Shown here piece by piece: positions 1 to 9,847 of a DNA stretch of 64,000 nt. The stretch spans positions 150,845-214,844 of the forward strand of contig JBBRYI010000005.1 in NCBI GenBank assembly GCA_038237805.1. Reading direction: 5' to 3'. The stretch's first letter is position 1. Each line of letters starts with the position of its first letter. Both the position numbers and the translations under genes were made by a program. Below the pieces are notes generated by a model. It ran no database searches and was not told the origin of the DNA. It saw only the letters and a list, made by a program, of their open reading frames with translations. Origin of the DNA: JBBQFI01 sp038237805 (GTDB lineage Bacteria; Verrucomicrobiota; Verrucomicrobiia; Chthoniobacterales; UBA10450).

Positions 1-1603
1 CAAGAAAAGATCCGCGCGGTTCTGCCGGATGCGTTCCTTCCGGCGTACAACCCATCAGATCACGCGCTGCCTCCATGGGCGACGGCACAGTGACCGACGC
101 CGAGCGAACGCCGGGTAACGCGCGCAATTCTGTCAGCGTCCGATCGATCGCGCGCGCGCGACTTTGCGGCGAATCGAAAAGGCGATCGGAAAACATCGCG
201 TTGCCGATCAAGCGATGTTCGGTGGAAAAACCCCACGGTTCGTTTACTACCTTTCGAAAATATTGCGTCAGCATCAGACTTCCGACGAGCAACACGGCCG
301 CGATCGCGATCTCCGTAACGATGAGACCGCCAAGCAACCGACGCGTGCCGCCATCGAGCGTGGAACCGCGGCCGATGCTTCCGATTGCACTGCGCAAGTC
401 AGTTCTCGACGCGCGCCAGGCAGGAAGAAGACCGAAGACCAAACCAACGACGAGCATCGCACCTGCAGCGAAGCCGAAGACCGGCCAATCAAAGCGAACG
501 CCGTAATCGAATTCTCGAATCGCGCTCGCGGTAGAATCCATTCCCTCGGGACTAATGGCGACAAGCGCCGGCGTTAACCATCCGGCGATAAGCAAACCGA
601 AAACAGTTCCGAATGCTGCGAGCAACAGCGCTTGGATAAGTCCCTGACGAATGAGGCGAGATCGCGTCGCGCCCAGCGCTGCGCGCAGCGACATCTCACC
701 ATCGCGTTCGATCACGCGAGCTAACATTAATCCGGCAAAGTTCGCTGCCGCGACGAGTAACGCGCAAAGCGCGGCCGCGCCAATGATGAGAAGCTTCGGC
801 CGCAAATCCATGACGAAGCTGTCGCGCAACGGAATCAACCGCGCTCGTCGCGGATTGGTTGGATCAGGAGCGGCTGCATTGATCGCCGAACACATGCGTT
901 GCATCGCGACGTCTGCCTGCTCGCGCGAAACGCCCGCACGCAGTCGGGCGACTCCGTAAAGATAATGGTTACGTCCCGTGTCGGAGGTGTTAAGCGCCAG
1001 CGGCAACCAAACTTCCGCGCGATAGGGATGACGAAATGTTTTCGGCATCACGCCGATGATGGTGTAGGAGCGGTCGTCCAAATTGACGGTTTGCCCTAAG
1101 ACATCAGGACGGCCACCGAGATTACGCTGCCAAAAATCGTGGCCGATGAGTACAACGCGCGGGCCGCCGGGTTGGCCTTCCGCCGACGTGAAACTGCGCC
1201 CAAGAATCGGCGATAAACCAAGCACGCTAAAGAAGTTCGCACTGATGCGCGCGGCAGGAACGATGCGCGTCGGTTCGGTCGAGGTGGCTGCGGCTGTGGC
1301 TGCCGCTCCAGTCGCAGTTCCGATGCCTTCAAAGATTTCCCTACCGTACTCACGCCACTGACGCGCAGTCGTCTCCGATAAATTCAAGAGATCGCTTCGT
1401 TCGCCTGCTTCGTCGAAAGCTTCATAAACGCGGACCAACCGATCAGCAGCAGGAAATGGCAGCGGACGGAGCAAGGCGCTCTCGACGACAGAAAAAATCG
1501 CGGTGTTCGCTCCGATTCCGAGTGCGAGCGTCGCTATGGCGATAATGCTAAAAGCCGGAGCCTTGATTAGCAGACGCAGCGAATAACGCAGATCATTTAG
1601 CAT
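1..1603 (-). CDS. ADOP-type ABC transporter permease (3' end outside window)
   Basis: The minus-strand frame is open from an ATG at 1603 to the window edge, about 534 codons. The protein begins MLNDLRYSLRLLIKAPAFS, followed by a first membrane segment with LALGIGANTAIFS, the standard start of ADOP (acidobacterial duplicated orphan permease) and MacB-like proteins. A periplasmic MacB-type core domain follows, then an FtsX-like membrane block (residues about 270-400) with ALGATRSRLIRQ. The family's usual length is about 800 residues, so roughly the last third is missing. It is the last visible gene of the minus-strand export operon, 38 bases downstream of the next permease. Members of this family are thought to work in tripartite or mechanotransmission-type ABC systems; the substrate cannot be inferred. 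Confidence 0.9.
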   Translation of the reverse strand, partial: MLNDLRYSLRLLIKAPAFSIIAIATLALGIGANTAIFSVVESALLRPLPFPAADRLVRVYEAFDEAGERSDLLNLSETTARQWREYGREIFEGIGTATGAAATAAATSTEPTRIVPAARISANFFSVLGLSPILGRSFTSAEGQPGGPRVVLIGHDFWQRNLGGRPDVLGQTVNLDDRSYTIIGVMPKTFRHPYRAEVWLPLALNTSDTGRNHYLYGVARLRAGVSREQADVAMQRMCSAINAAAPDPTNPRRARLIPLRDSFVMDLRPKLLIIGAAALCALLVAAANFAGLMLARVIERDGEMSLRAALGATRSRLIRQGLIQALLLAAFGTVFGLLIAGWLTPALVAISPEGMDSTASAIREFDYGVRFDWPVFGFAAGAMLVVGLVFGLLPAWRASRTDLRSAIGSIGRGSTLDGGTRRLLGGLIVTEIAIAAVLLVGSLMLTQYFRKVVNEPWGFSTEHRLIGNAMFSDRLFDSPQSRARAIDRTLTELRALPGVRSASVTVPSPMEAARDLMGCTPEGTHPAEPRGSFL

Positions 1604-1641
1604 ATGACGTGTATTAGAATTGAATTAGATGTCTTAGATTC

Positions 1642-4062
1642 TTATTCATAGCGTAGGGCCACCATGGGATTGATTTTCATAGCTCGACGGGCAGGGACAT
1701 AGCTGGCGACCAGAGCAGCGCTGCCAAGCAAAAACACGACGCTTAGATAAGTGAAAAGATCATTCGCGCCGACGCCGTAGAGTAAGCTCGAAAGCAATCG
1801 CGTCCCGGCGAAGGAAGCGATCAGCCCTATTAACAAGCCAACAATCACTAACGTCATACTTTGTTGCAGAATCATGCGCAGCATGTCGCCCCGTTGCGCT
1901 CCGAGGGCCATGCGAATTCCGATCTCACGCGTGCGTTGCGCGACGCCGTAACCAATGACGCCATAAATTCCGATCGCCGCGAGAGTCATCGCCACGCCGG
2001 CAAACGCCGCGAGCAAGATCATGTTGAAACGAGGTTGCGCGAGCTGTGCGGAAAGAAGCGATTCCATCGGTTGCAGCTTCGGGATAAAGATATCTTTGTC
2101 GGATTCCTGAATGAGACGGCGCACCGCGGTATCGAGCCCCGACAAACTCGACGCGCTGGTTCGCAGAACGACGAACACTCTTCGCTGCGGCTCCTGCGGG
2201 AAAGGTGTGTAAAATTCCGGGGTACTCTCTTCGCGAAGGGAATCATGTTTCGAATTTCCGACCATTCCGATAACTTCGCAGCCCGGCGGATTCGGATCGT
2301 CCCGATCGATAATTACTTTTTCGCCGAGCGGATTTTTGTTGGGCAAAAATTTTCTTGCGAAAGCTTCGTTGATCATAATAACTTTGGATGACGCAGCGCT
2401 CTCGCGTTGATCGAAGGCCCGCCCGGCCAGGAGCGGAATTCCCATCGTGCGAAAGTAACCAGGGTTGACGATGAGATGAGATGCCGCCGGATGATTTCCC
2501 CGCGGCGTAGGTGGTTGGCCTGCGATCGCGAAGGTGGAGCCCCGACTGTTGTTACTGAAGGGAAGCGGATTCACGCCGCCGACCGATTGCAGACCGGGAA
2601 GAGTTGCGAGTTTCGAGAGGAACGCATCGAAGAAACGAATCTGCTGGTCTTCTTTTGGGTATTTCACTCCCGGCAAAACAAAATTCATCATCAAAACACG
2701 CGACGGATCGAATCCGGGACTTGCGTTACGCAAGTTGTAAAAACTTTTGATGAGCAAGCCCGCCCCCGCGAGGAGCAACAACGAAAGAGCGACTTGCGAA
2801 ACGATCAACGCCCCGCGCAGGCGATGACTTTGCAGATTGCCCGTTGAGCCTTTCGATCCATGAAGCGATTCGCTCACATGCGGTCGCGAAATTTGCAGCG
2901 CCGGCACGAGACCAAAAACAATCGTGCTTAGAATCGCGAGAGTGAAAGTGAAAATACAAACCGAGGGATTGATCGCGATCTCGTCCATGCGCGGCAAATC
3001 GTTAGGGCCAAAACTCGCGAGCAAATCAATGCCCCACCACGCGAGAAGAAGTCCGCCGGTGCCGCCCACAAACGCGAGAAGAAAACTTTCCGCGAGTAAC
3101 TGCCTAACGACTCGAAAACGGCTGGCGCCGAGCGCGACACGAATGGTTATCTCATGACTGCGCGCCGTCGCCCGGGCCAGCAAAAGGTTTGCAACATTGG
3201 CGCAGGCAATGAGAAGAACGAGAGCGACTGCGCCAAGTAAAACTGCGAGCGCCGGGCGCGACGACCCGACAATCTCCTCATAGAGCGATACCACCCTGAC
3301 ACTGTGACCGGCGTCCGAGTCAGGATATTGTTGTTCAAGGTGGGCCGCGATTGCGCCCAGTTCCGATTGCGCCTGACGAACGTCGACATCCGGTTTCAAT
3401 CGCCCGACAATGGTAAGAAAATGCGAATCGCGCTTTGGCACCTCTTCCGGCACAAGAGTTTGCAGCGGCGTGAGATAATTGATCTGCGTTCCGTCCACCG
3501 GAAACTTCCATTCGCGCGGGAGCACTCCGACGACGGTGTAAGAGCGGTAAGCCATGTTTACCTGCCGGCCGATCACATTGGGATCGGCGCCAAACGCTCG
3601 TTGCCACAAACCGTACGTGAGGACGACAACACGCGGCACATTTGGTTTGTCTTCCGCACGCGTATAAGCGCGCCCAAGAAAAGGAGAGATGCCGATCGTA
3701 TCGAAGATTTCGGGGCCAACTGCGAGTCCTTCGAGCAACTGCGATTCACCTGCTCCAATCAAAACTGTGGCGGCACGTGTGTAGGCTGCCATGGAAACAA
3801 ACGTTTTGTTTTGGTCGCGAAAATCCGCGTAATCAGGGTACGACTGGGACTGATGAAGTTCGTGCTCTCGCGGCAGGTATCCCCACACCATCATGAGTTG
3901 CTCTGGATTTTTGAATGGAAGCGGCCGCAATAACACAGCGTCGACCACACTGAAGATGGCGCTGTTAGCGCCAATGCCCAAAGCAAGTGTTACGATCGCA
4001 ATCATGCTGAACCCAGGCGACTTGGTCAGCATCCGCAGTGCATATCTTAGATCGTTTAACAT
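1642..4062 (-). CDS. ADOP-type ABC transporter permease
   Basis: An 806-residue inner-membrane protein of full family length. Residues 17-37 form the first membrane helix, with the LALGIGANSAIFSVVDA motif. A MacB-like periplasmic domain follows at about 55-245. The first FtsX block (about 265-395) carries ACANVANLLLAR and ALGASRFRVVRQ. A second periplasmic domain and a second FtsX block (about 685-800) end in ARRAMKINPMVALRYE, the family's usual C-terminus. It has no ATPase domain, so it must pair with one of the separate ATPases of this operon. Two copies of the CCTAACGA motif lie inside it (2999, 3103); the second encodes the conserved Val-Val-Arg-Gln with a rare AGG codon. Confidence 0.93.
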   Translation of the reverse strand: MLNDLRYALRMLTKSPGFSMIAIVTLALGIGANSAIFSVVDAVLLRPLPFKNPEQLMMVWGYLPREHELHQSQSYPDYADFRDQNKTFVSMAAYTRAATVLIGAGESQLLEGLAVGPEIFDTIGISPFLGRAYTRAEDKPNVPRVVVLTYGLWQRAFGADPNVIGRQVNMAYRSYTVVGVLPREWKFPVDGTQINYLTPLQTLVPEEVPKRDSHFLTIVGRLKPDVDVRQAQSELGAIAAHLEQQYPDSDAGHSVRVVSLYEEIVGSSRPALAVLLGAVALVLLIACANVANLLLARATARSHEITIRVALGASRFRVVRQLLAESFLLAFVGGTGGLLLAWWGIDLLASFGPNDLPRMDEIAINPSVCIFTFTLAILSTIVFGLVPALQISRPHVSESLHGSKGSTGNLQSHRLRGALIVSQVALSLLLLAGAGLLIKSFYNLRNASPGFDPSRVLMMNFVLPGVKYPKEDQQIRFFDAFLSKLATLPGLQSVGGVNPLPFSNNSRGSTFAIAGQPPTPRGNHPAASHLIVNPGYFRTMGIPLLAGRAFDQRESAASSKVIMINEAFARKFLPNKNPLGEKVIIDRDDPNPPGCEVIGMVGNSKHDSLREESTPEFYTPFPQEPQRRVFVVLRTSASSLSGLDTAVRRLIQESDKDIFIPKLQPMESLLSAQLAQPRFNMILLAAFAGVAMTLAAIGIYGVIGYGVAQRTREIGIRMALGAQRGDMLRMILQQSMTLVIVGLLIGLIASFAGTRLLSSLLYGVGANDLFTYLSVVFLLGSAALVASYVPARRAMKINPMVALRYE

Positions 4063-4092
4063 GGTGAGCAGGCGATGTATTAGATCTAAGAA

Positions 4093-6513
4093 TTACTCAT
4101 AACGAAGCGCGACGATCGGATTGACTTGCGTAGCGCGTCGCGCCGGAATGAAACAGGCGGCCAATGCGACGGCAGCGAGAACGAACGTTGTTCCAGCGAG
4201 CAACATCGGATTGTGCGCTGAGACTTGATAGAGTTGTGATGTAAGCAGACGTCCCAGAGCGAGGGCCGCGACGACACCTGCGAGCAAGCCAAACACGACC
4301 GGTTTCATTCCCTGGGAGAGAACCAGTTGCAGGACATCGCGCGTCTGCGCGCCGAGCGCCATGCGCACGCCAATTTCGGCGGTGCGCTGCGCAACGGTGT
4401 AGGCGACCGCGCCGTAAATTCCAATGAGGGCAAGGAGCAGCGCGACGCCGGCGAAAATTCCCAGCAACGTAGTCGTTAGGCGCTGCGGGCCGAGCGAAGT
4501 GCCCATTACCGCGGACATCGTCGTCGGTTGGATGATCGGGAGTTCACGGTCAATTTTATCGAGCGCGGCCCGTGCCGTCCCGACGATTGCGTCAGGACGG
4601 ATCGAAGTGCGAATGCACAAGTTGATGAATGGAAAAATTCGCTGCGCCAGTGGCCGGTAGAACTCGACATCGTCAGTCTTATCCAATTGCCGGAAACGAA
4701 CGTCCGAGACGATACCGACGATTTCCGTCAACAAACCAGTGCCATCGTTCGTCCCGAAATACATTTGATGGCCGATTGGATTTTCACCGGGAAACAAACG
4801 CTTCGCTGTCGCCTGACTGATCAGGACAACCGGCGGTCCATCCGTTTTATCGCGTTCGTCAACATTGCGGCCGGCAATCAACGACATACCGAACGTTTGC
4901 AGGTAGCCCGGCGAAATGCTGTGCATCAAGCCGAGTGGACGTTGATTCATTGGAATCGGATCGCGATCGGCGCGCGCGTAAGGCGACTGCGCGAAGGCGC
5001 CCGTCAACGCTACGCTGTCACTGATGGCGACCGCTTCGATACCTGGGGCGGTTTGCAATTCATCCTGAAGACGCTTCGCGAAACGCGCATAGGCCGGCTT
5101 GTCCGGATAACGAGCGGGTGGCAGCCCAATGCCTCCAACCCAAATGCGGTCGACGCGGAAGCCAGCATTTTCTTTCGTTAGGCGCAGAAAACTTGTGATG
5201 AGCAAACCGGCGCCCGCGAGCAGCACGACCGAAAGGCAAACCTGGGCCGCGACTAAACCGCGACGGAACCGATGCTGCGCGGCGCTGCCGCTGATGGCGC
5301 GGCCGCCATCCTTTAATCCGTCGACCAAATCCGAGCGTGCGCTTTGCAAAGCCGGATAAACTCCCATGGCGAGGCCAACGACGAGCGAAACGAAAAGGGT
5401 GAAGGCAAGGACCGGGAAATTGAGTGCGGTCACAGTTTCGAGCGGCACGTTTTGACCAGCGAGTTTCGGCACGAGTGGAAGCGTCCAGAGCGCTAAAAAA
5501 ATACCGAGCACCGCCGCGATAAGGCTGAGCAGTGTACTCTCGATCACGAACAGACGAACGACGCCGCTGCGTGATGCGCCCAGCGCCATGCGGAGCGCAA
5601 TTTCACGCCGACGGCCGGTGAAGCGGACGAGGAGGAGATTCGCAACGTTAAAGCACGCGATGAGCAGGACGAATGCGACCGCGCCAAGCAAAGTGAGAAA
5701 TGCCGGACGCAATTGTCCCGTCGCGTCTTCGGGCGCAGTTACCAGCACCGGCTGCCACATGTTATCCGCCTTTTCCGCATTCTCCCGGTGATAACTTTCC
5801 TGTACCGCAAGGAGGTTTGCTTTTGCCTGCTCTATCGTCACGCCAGGTTTCAAACGTCCAATCATGCGCATGAAACTGACGCCGCGCATGAGCAGATCCT
5901 TTGGCGTTCCGGGTAGATCAAACGGTTTCACCGACCAAATCTCGAGATCGGGCCCGAACCATGAGATCGGCATCGTCGGAATCACGCCGACGATCGTGGT
6001 CGGCACGCCATTCAACGTCAGGGACCGTCCAAGAATGTTCGGATCGGACGCGAGTCGACTTCGCCAGAAATGTTCGCTGACGACCGCAACGTCGGCTTTC
6101 ATTTCCTCTTCCAAAAGAAAAAGCCGGCCGAGAATCGGTTTCACGCCGAGCAGATGAAAATAGTTCGCAGTGACGTTGCCGCCGTTTAGTTGAATCGGAT
6201 CTCCCATGCCGGTGAGGATGAATCCGGTTCCGGCGTCGGCCGCTGTTTCTGCGAACACCGTCTGAGCGTCGCGATAGTGCCAGTAGCGCGGGACGGAAAA
6301 GGGAAGCTGTTGCAGGTTGCGCTCTTTTGCTTCGCCGTAAACGCGAATGATGCGCGAGGAATCTTCGAATGGCAGTCCGCGCAAGAATAAATCATGCACG
6401 AGACTAAAGATCGCGGTGTTCATCCCAATGCCGATGGCAAGTGTGATGATGGCGAGCGCGGAAAAGGCGGGCGATTTTAGTAAGGAACGAAAGGCAAATC
6501 GGAAGTGATTCAT
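4093..6513 (-). CDS. ADOP-type ABC transporter permease
   Basis: Another full-length permease (806 residues) with the duplicated MacB-core/FtsX architecture: first helix at about 16-36 (LAIGIGMNTAIFS), first FtsX block from about 270 (ACFNVANLLLVR, ALGASRSGVVR) and C-terminal FtsX block ending ARRATQVNPIVALRYE. It differs clearly in sequence from its neighbours, so the permeases are old paralogs rather than fresh tandem copies. Thirty bases separate it from the downstream permease and 22 bases from the protease gene upstream, consistent with one transcript. It contains two copies of the CCTAACGA motif (4473, 5175). Substrate unknown. Confidence 0.93.
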   Translation of the reverse strand: MNHFRFAFRSLLKSPAFSALAIITLAIGIGMNTAIFSLVHDLFLRGLPFEDSSRIIRVYGEAKERNLQQLPFSVPRYWHYRDAQTVFAETAADAGTGFILTGMGDPIQLNGGNVTANYFHLLGVKPILGRLFLLEEEMKADVAVVSEHFWRSRLASDPNILGRSLTLNGVPTTIVGVIPTMPISWFGPDLEIWSVKPFDLPGTPKDLLMRGVSFMRMIGRLKPGVTIEQAKANLLAVQESYHRENAEKADNMWQPVLVTAPEDATGQLRPAFLTLLGAVAFVLLIACFNVANLLLVRFTGRRREIALRMALGASRSGVVRLFVIESTLLSLIAAVLGIFLALWTLPLVPKLAGQNVPLETVTALNFPVLAFTLFVSLVVGLAMGVYPALQSARSDLVDGLKDGGRAISGSAAQHRFRRGLVAAQVCLSVVLLAGAGLLITSFLRLTKENAGFRVDRIWVGGIGLPPARYPDKPAYARFAKRLQDELQTAPGIEAVAISDSVALTGAFAQSPYARADRDPIPMNQRPLGLMHSISPGYLQTFGMSLIAGRNVDERDKTDGPPVVLISQATAKRLFPGENPIGHQMYFGTNDGTGLLTEIVGIVSDVRFRQLDKTDDVEFYRPLAQRIFPFINLCIRTSIRPDAIVGTARAALDKIDRELPIIQPTTMSAVMGTSLGPQRLTTTLLGIFAGVALLLALIGIYGAVAYTVAQRTAEIGVRMALGAQTRDVLQLVLSQGMKPVVFGLLAGVVAALALGRLLTSQLYQVSAHNPMLLAGTTFVLAAVALAACFIPARRATQVNPIVALRYE

Positions 6514-6535
6514 ATTATATATGAGTGCGGTGGGT

Positions 6536-7420
6536 TCACTCAGTTGGCGGAGTCGGCACTGGTTCGGTCAATGCCGGTGTTGGTTCGAGATAAATGCGGT
6601 TGTGCGGCGCATCGAAGGTGATGATGAAACGGCGCAACATTTCCATGCCGATTGCGGGACCCGGGCCACCCGGCCCCCAGACATGCTTGATGACAAAAGG
6701 ACCGATCTTTACGGAAGAGAAAACGCCGGAGTAAGCTTTGAAACTTTCTCCCAATCCGCTCCCCAACGTACTAGCGCGCACCTCGGCGGACTGCCTAACG
6801 ATTTCGTCGTTGACCGACGATTCGGAGCCGATGTCGATGCGCAACTTGTGCGTGACCACATGGCCGGCCGGCACTTCGAGATCTGCTTCCAGAAAAAGTT
6901 TGCCGTTTTCGGTAAACAGCGGAAGCGATGCGCCTTGGCCCGTGTAGCGATAGGTCGTCGGATCGAAAACGCTGAAGGTCGATTGTAAAGGATCGATTCG
7001 GACGACGTAAGTCTTGAAGATTTCCGTGCCGACTAAACCTTTGGTTGCGCGAGGGATTGGCACTTTGCTCAAATCAATCACCCACGGTTCCGGGACTTGG
7101 ACCGTTACGTCATGCAGCGTCATCGTTACCGGACCGGTGCGCGATGTCGTTACCGACCCTTTCCCTGTTCCAGTGACGGAGGAAGCAGTTTCCGTTTTTA
7201 GTCCGAGCTCGTTCACGAATCTCGGATCAAAAACTGTGTGCGGCGCACCGGAGTCGACGATGAACAACGCAGGCGCGGAGTTGTTGATGCTGGCCTCGAC
7301 CAATATCAATTGGCCGTCGCGCCTAAATGGAAAGGTGCCGAGCGGGCTTTCGGCTGCGCTGCTCGCCTGAGCGATGGTTGACAGCGCGAATGCAACAAAT
7401 GCCTTTGAAGAAATTTTCAT
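6536..7420 (-). CDS. Exported retropepsin-like aspartyl protease
   Basis: A 294-residue protein with a signal peptide (residues 1-22, ending near SSAAES). The classical aspartyl-protease loop IVDSGAPHTVF is at residues 54-64, followed by a flap-like glycine-rich stretch. A second half contains RIDIGSESSVND (194-205), which could supply the partner aspartate. This two-lobed layout resembles bacterial retropepsin-like or pepsin-like proteins. The tail is rich in proline and threonine. Its ATG overlaps the stop of the upstream permease by four bases (ATGA), so the two are translationally coupled. Its place among export genes suggests action on exported or envelope peptides; that is inference. 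Without a structure prediction it could also be a non-catalytic homologue. Confidence 0.8.
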   Translation of the reverse strand: MKISSKAFVAFALSTIAQASSAAESPLGTFPFRRDGQLILVEASINNSAPALFIVDSGAPHTVFDPRFVNELGLKTETASSVTGTGKGSVTTSRTGPVTMTLHDVTVQVPEPWVIDLSKVPIPRATKGLVGTEIFKTYVVRIDPLQSTFSVFDPTTYRYTGQGASLPLFTENGKLFLEADLEVPAGHVVTHKLRIDIGSESSVNDEIVRQSAEVRASTLGSGLGESFKAYSGVFSSVKIGPFVIKHVWGPGGPGPAIGMEMLRRFIITFDAPHNRIYLEPTPALTEPVPTPPTE

Positions 7421-9831
7421 TCCGCACGCAAAGTGATAACGGGATCAACATGCGAGGCCCGCCACGCCGGGAGCCACGAAGCCAAAAAAGTCGCAAGAGA
7501 AAGGATCGCACCGACGCCGAAAAAGATTCCGAGATCCGCTGGCTGGACTTGAAAGAGAATGCTCCGCAGCAAATGCGAGACAGCAAGGGCCCCAGCGATT
7601 CCAAACACCACGCCGACAGCGAGCAATTTCATGCCGTGCGAGAGAATCAGATTTTGAATCTGGAGACGTTGTGCACCGAGTGCGATGCGAACGCCGATCT
7701 CGCGCAACCGCCTCAGCGATGCGTAAGCGATGACTCCGTAAAGACCGACGGTGGCCAGGCCAAGCGCGAGCAACGCGAAAATTGTGAGCAGAAAAGTGAG
7801 AAGCCGATGCGTCGCCCATGTTTCTTCTACGCGCTCCTGCATGGTGCGCACCTCAAACACTGGCTGCGCCGGATCGACTGAGGTGACGACTTCGCGCACC
7901 GTTTTCTCGAGCGATTTAGCCCGCGATCCAGCGCGCACGAATAGCACCTGGTTCGTTCGCTTCACTTGATCGAGAGAGAAGTAAGCGACCGGCAGCGGCG
8001 CTGTGTCGTCGAAGCCATGAAACTTCATCCGCGCGACCACACCAACGATCTGAAAGAGCGCGCCTCCTGCGCCCTCATCGAACGGTTCCATCATGAGTTG
8101 TTTGCCAATCGGATCCTGGCCGGGAAAAACCTGGTCGGCGAATGTCTGATCGATGACGACAACGAGCGGTGTATTTTTCGTATCGCGTTCGCTCAGCGCT
8201 CGACCGCGCAGCAAAGGCGTTCGCAACGTCGCGAAGTATTCAGGCGAAATTACCTCGCACTCGCTCGACGGCTTTTGCGCGGCCGATAATCTTTCTCCCT
8301 CTTTCCAAAATGGAATTTGCCAGCCACCGAGAAGCGGCGGGTTCGCTCCCAACGCGGCGCGCTCCACCCCGGGAAGCGCGCGAATTTTCTCCAACAACGT
8401 GTGCGTGAAAGGAGCGATTTTTTCTGGAGCCGAATAAATATTGAACGGCAAGTCGATTCGCGCGGTGAGAAGACCTTTCGGTTCGAAGCCTAACGAGAGA
8501 GACTGAATGCGTGCGAAACTTTTGAGGACGAGTCCGGCCGAACTCAAAAGCACAAGCGTTAGGGCGATTTCGCCAACGATGAGCAAATCGCGAGTGCGAC
8601 GTGCCGAGCGCGAATCGGAACTTCCATGCCCACCCGCCTTCAGGGCCAGTTGAACATCCGCACGTGAAGCGCGCCAGGCTGGCCAGAGACCAAATGCCAC
8701 ACTCGTTAGGCAGGCGAGCAGAAAGGCAAAGCCAAGAACACGCGCGTCGAAATGCACGTTCTGGAATCGTTCGACTCCCTGCGGGCCAAGTGCGACGAGC
8801 GCATCGCGTTCCCACAACGCAATCAAGAAACCAAACGCGCCGCCCAGTACCGCAACAATGAGGCTTTCGACTAACAGTTGCCGAATGATTTGACTGCGCG
8901 TCGCGCCGATGGCCGAACGAATGGCGAATTCACGCGCACGCCCAGCGCCGCGCGCCGCGAACAAATTCGCGAGATTTGCGCAGGCGATGAGCAAAACGAG
9001 AGCGACCGCACCAAGTAGCAACGCGAGATTCTTGCGATAATCGCCCACCAAATTTTCGAGCAGCGGTGTTACTACCGCCGACTGTCCGGCGTTCGTCTCG
9101 GGATATTGTTTTTCCAAGCGCGCCGCGATCGTTTTCATCTCTGTGCGCGCTTGCTGCACAGTCATGCCCGGCTTCAATCGTCCCCACACGAACATCATTG
9201 GATGATTCGCGCGGTTGAGCCAGCCAGGAACGTTACTCCTTCGCATGATCGGGAACCAAACATCCGTCTCCTGCGGAGAGGTCATCGCAGGCGGCATCAC
9301 GCCGACAACCGTGTAAAGCTGATTATGAAAACTGAGTGATCGCCCAAGCACGGCGGGATCTCTTTGAAATGTGCGCTGCCACAAGTGATCGCTGATCACG
9401 GCCAGCGCAGGTCCGCCGACTTTGTCTTCGTCGTCAGTGAAGACGCGGCCCAATTCCGGTGCGAGTCCGATCACTTGGAAAAAATTAGCAGTTATATATG
9501 CAGCACCGACTCGTTCGGGTTCGCGCCCCTGAATACCACTGAGATTGCGTGACTCATGCCTTGAAACGGCGAGATGTTGAAAAACCGTATTGTCGCGACG
9601 CCAATCGACATAATCCGGAAATGCGACTGAGCTGTTTATTCCGCCGCTGGCTTCACACAGCGCCATAATGCGATTGGCATCCGGATAAGGCAGCGGTTGC
9701 AATAGCACTGCATTGATCACGCTAAAGATCGCGGTGTTCGCGCCAATGCCAAGCGCGAGTGTGAGAACGGCAACGAAAGCGAAGCCGGGCGATTTGCGCA
9801 GCTGACGAAAAGCAAAGCGAAGATCGTTCAT
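7417..9831 (-). CDS. ADOP-type ABC transporter permease
   Basis: The frame is open upstream to 10098, but family alignment and a purine-rich ribosome-binding site (GGGAGA a few bases upstream) place the start at the ATG at 9831, giving 804 residues starting MNDLRFAFRQLRKSPGFAF. It has the usual first helix (LALGIGANTAIFS), a MacB-like periplasmic domain, a first FtsX block (ACANLANLFAARGAGR, AIGATRSQIIRQ) and a C-terminal FtsX block ending LPAWRASHVDPVITLRAE. It sits between the DUF4097-type gene (16 bases upstream) and the protease gene (four-base overlap). Two CCTAACGA motif copies lie inside it (8489, 8703). Confidence 0.93.
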   Translation of the reverse strand: MNDLRFAFRQLRKSPGFAFVAVLTLALGIGANTAIFSVINAVLLQPLPYPDANRIMALCEASGGINSSVAFPDYVDWRRDNTVFQHLAVSRHESRNLSGIQGREPERVGAAYITANFFQVIGLAPELGRVFTDDEDKVGGPALAVISDHLWQRTFQRDPAVLGRSLSFHNQLYTVVGVMPPAMTSPQETDVWFPIMRRSNVPGWLNRANHPMMFVWGRLKPGMTVQQARTEMKTIAARLEKQYPETNAGQSAVVTPLLENLVGDYRKNLALLLGAVALVLLIACANLANLFAARGAGRAREFAIRSAIGATRSQIIRQLLVESLIVAVLGGAFGFLIALWERDALVALGPQGVERFQNVHFDARVLGFAFLLACLTSVAFGLWPAWRASRADVQLALKAGGHGSSDSRSARRTRDLLIVGEIALTLVLLSSAGLVLKSFARIQSLSLGFEPKGLLTARIDLPFNIYSAPEKIAPFTHTLLEKIRALPGVERAALGANPPLLGGWQIPFWKEGERLSAAQKPSSECEVISPEYFATLRTPLLRGRALSERDTKNTPLVVVIDQTFADQVFPGQDPIGKQLMMEPFDEGAGGALFQIVGVVARMKFHGFDDTAPLPVAYFSLDQVKRTNQVLFVRAGSRAKSLEKTVREVVTSVDPAQPVFEVRTMQERVEETWATHRLLTFLLTIFALLALGLATVGLYGVIAYASLRRLREIGVRIALGAQRLQIQNLILSHGMKLLAVGVVFGIAGALAVSHLLRSILFQVQPADLGIFFGVGAILSLATFLASWLPAWRASHVDPVITLRAE

Positions 9832-9847
9832 GATGTTTCTCCCTGGA

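Noticed and set aside
3304..3933. 209-codon plus-strand frame within 1642-4062
   Set aside because: Antisense shadow of a conserved permease; no domain, signal or ribosome site.
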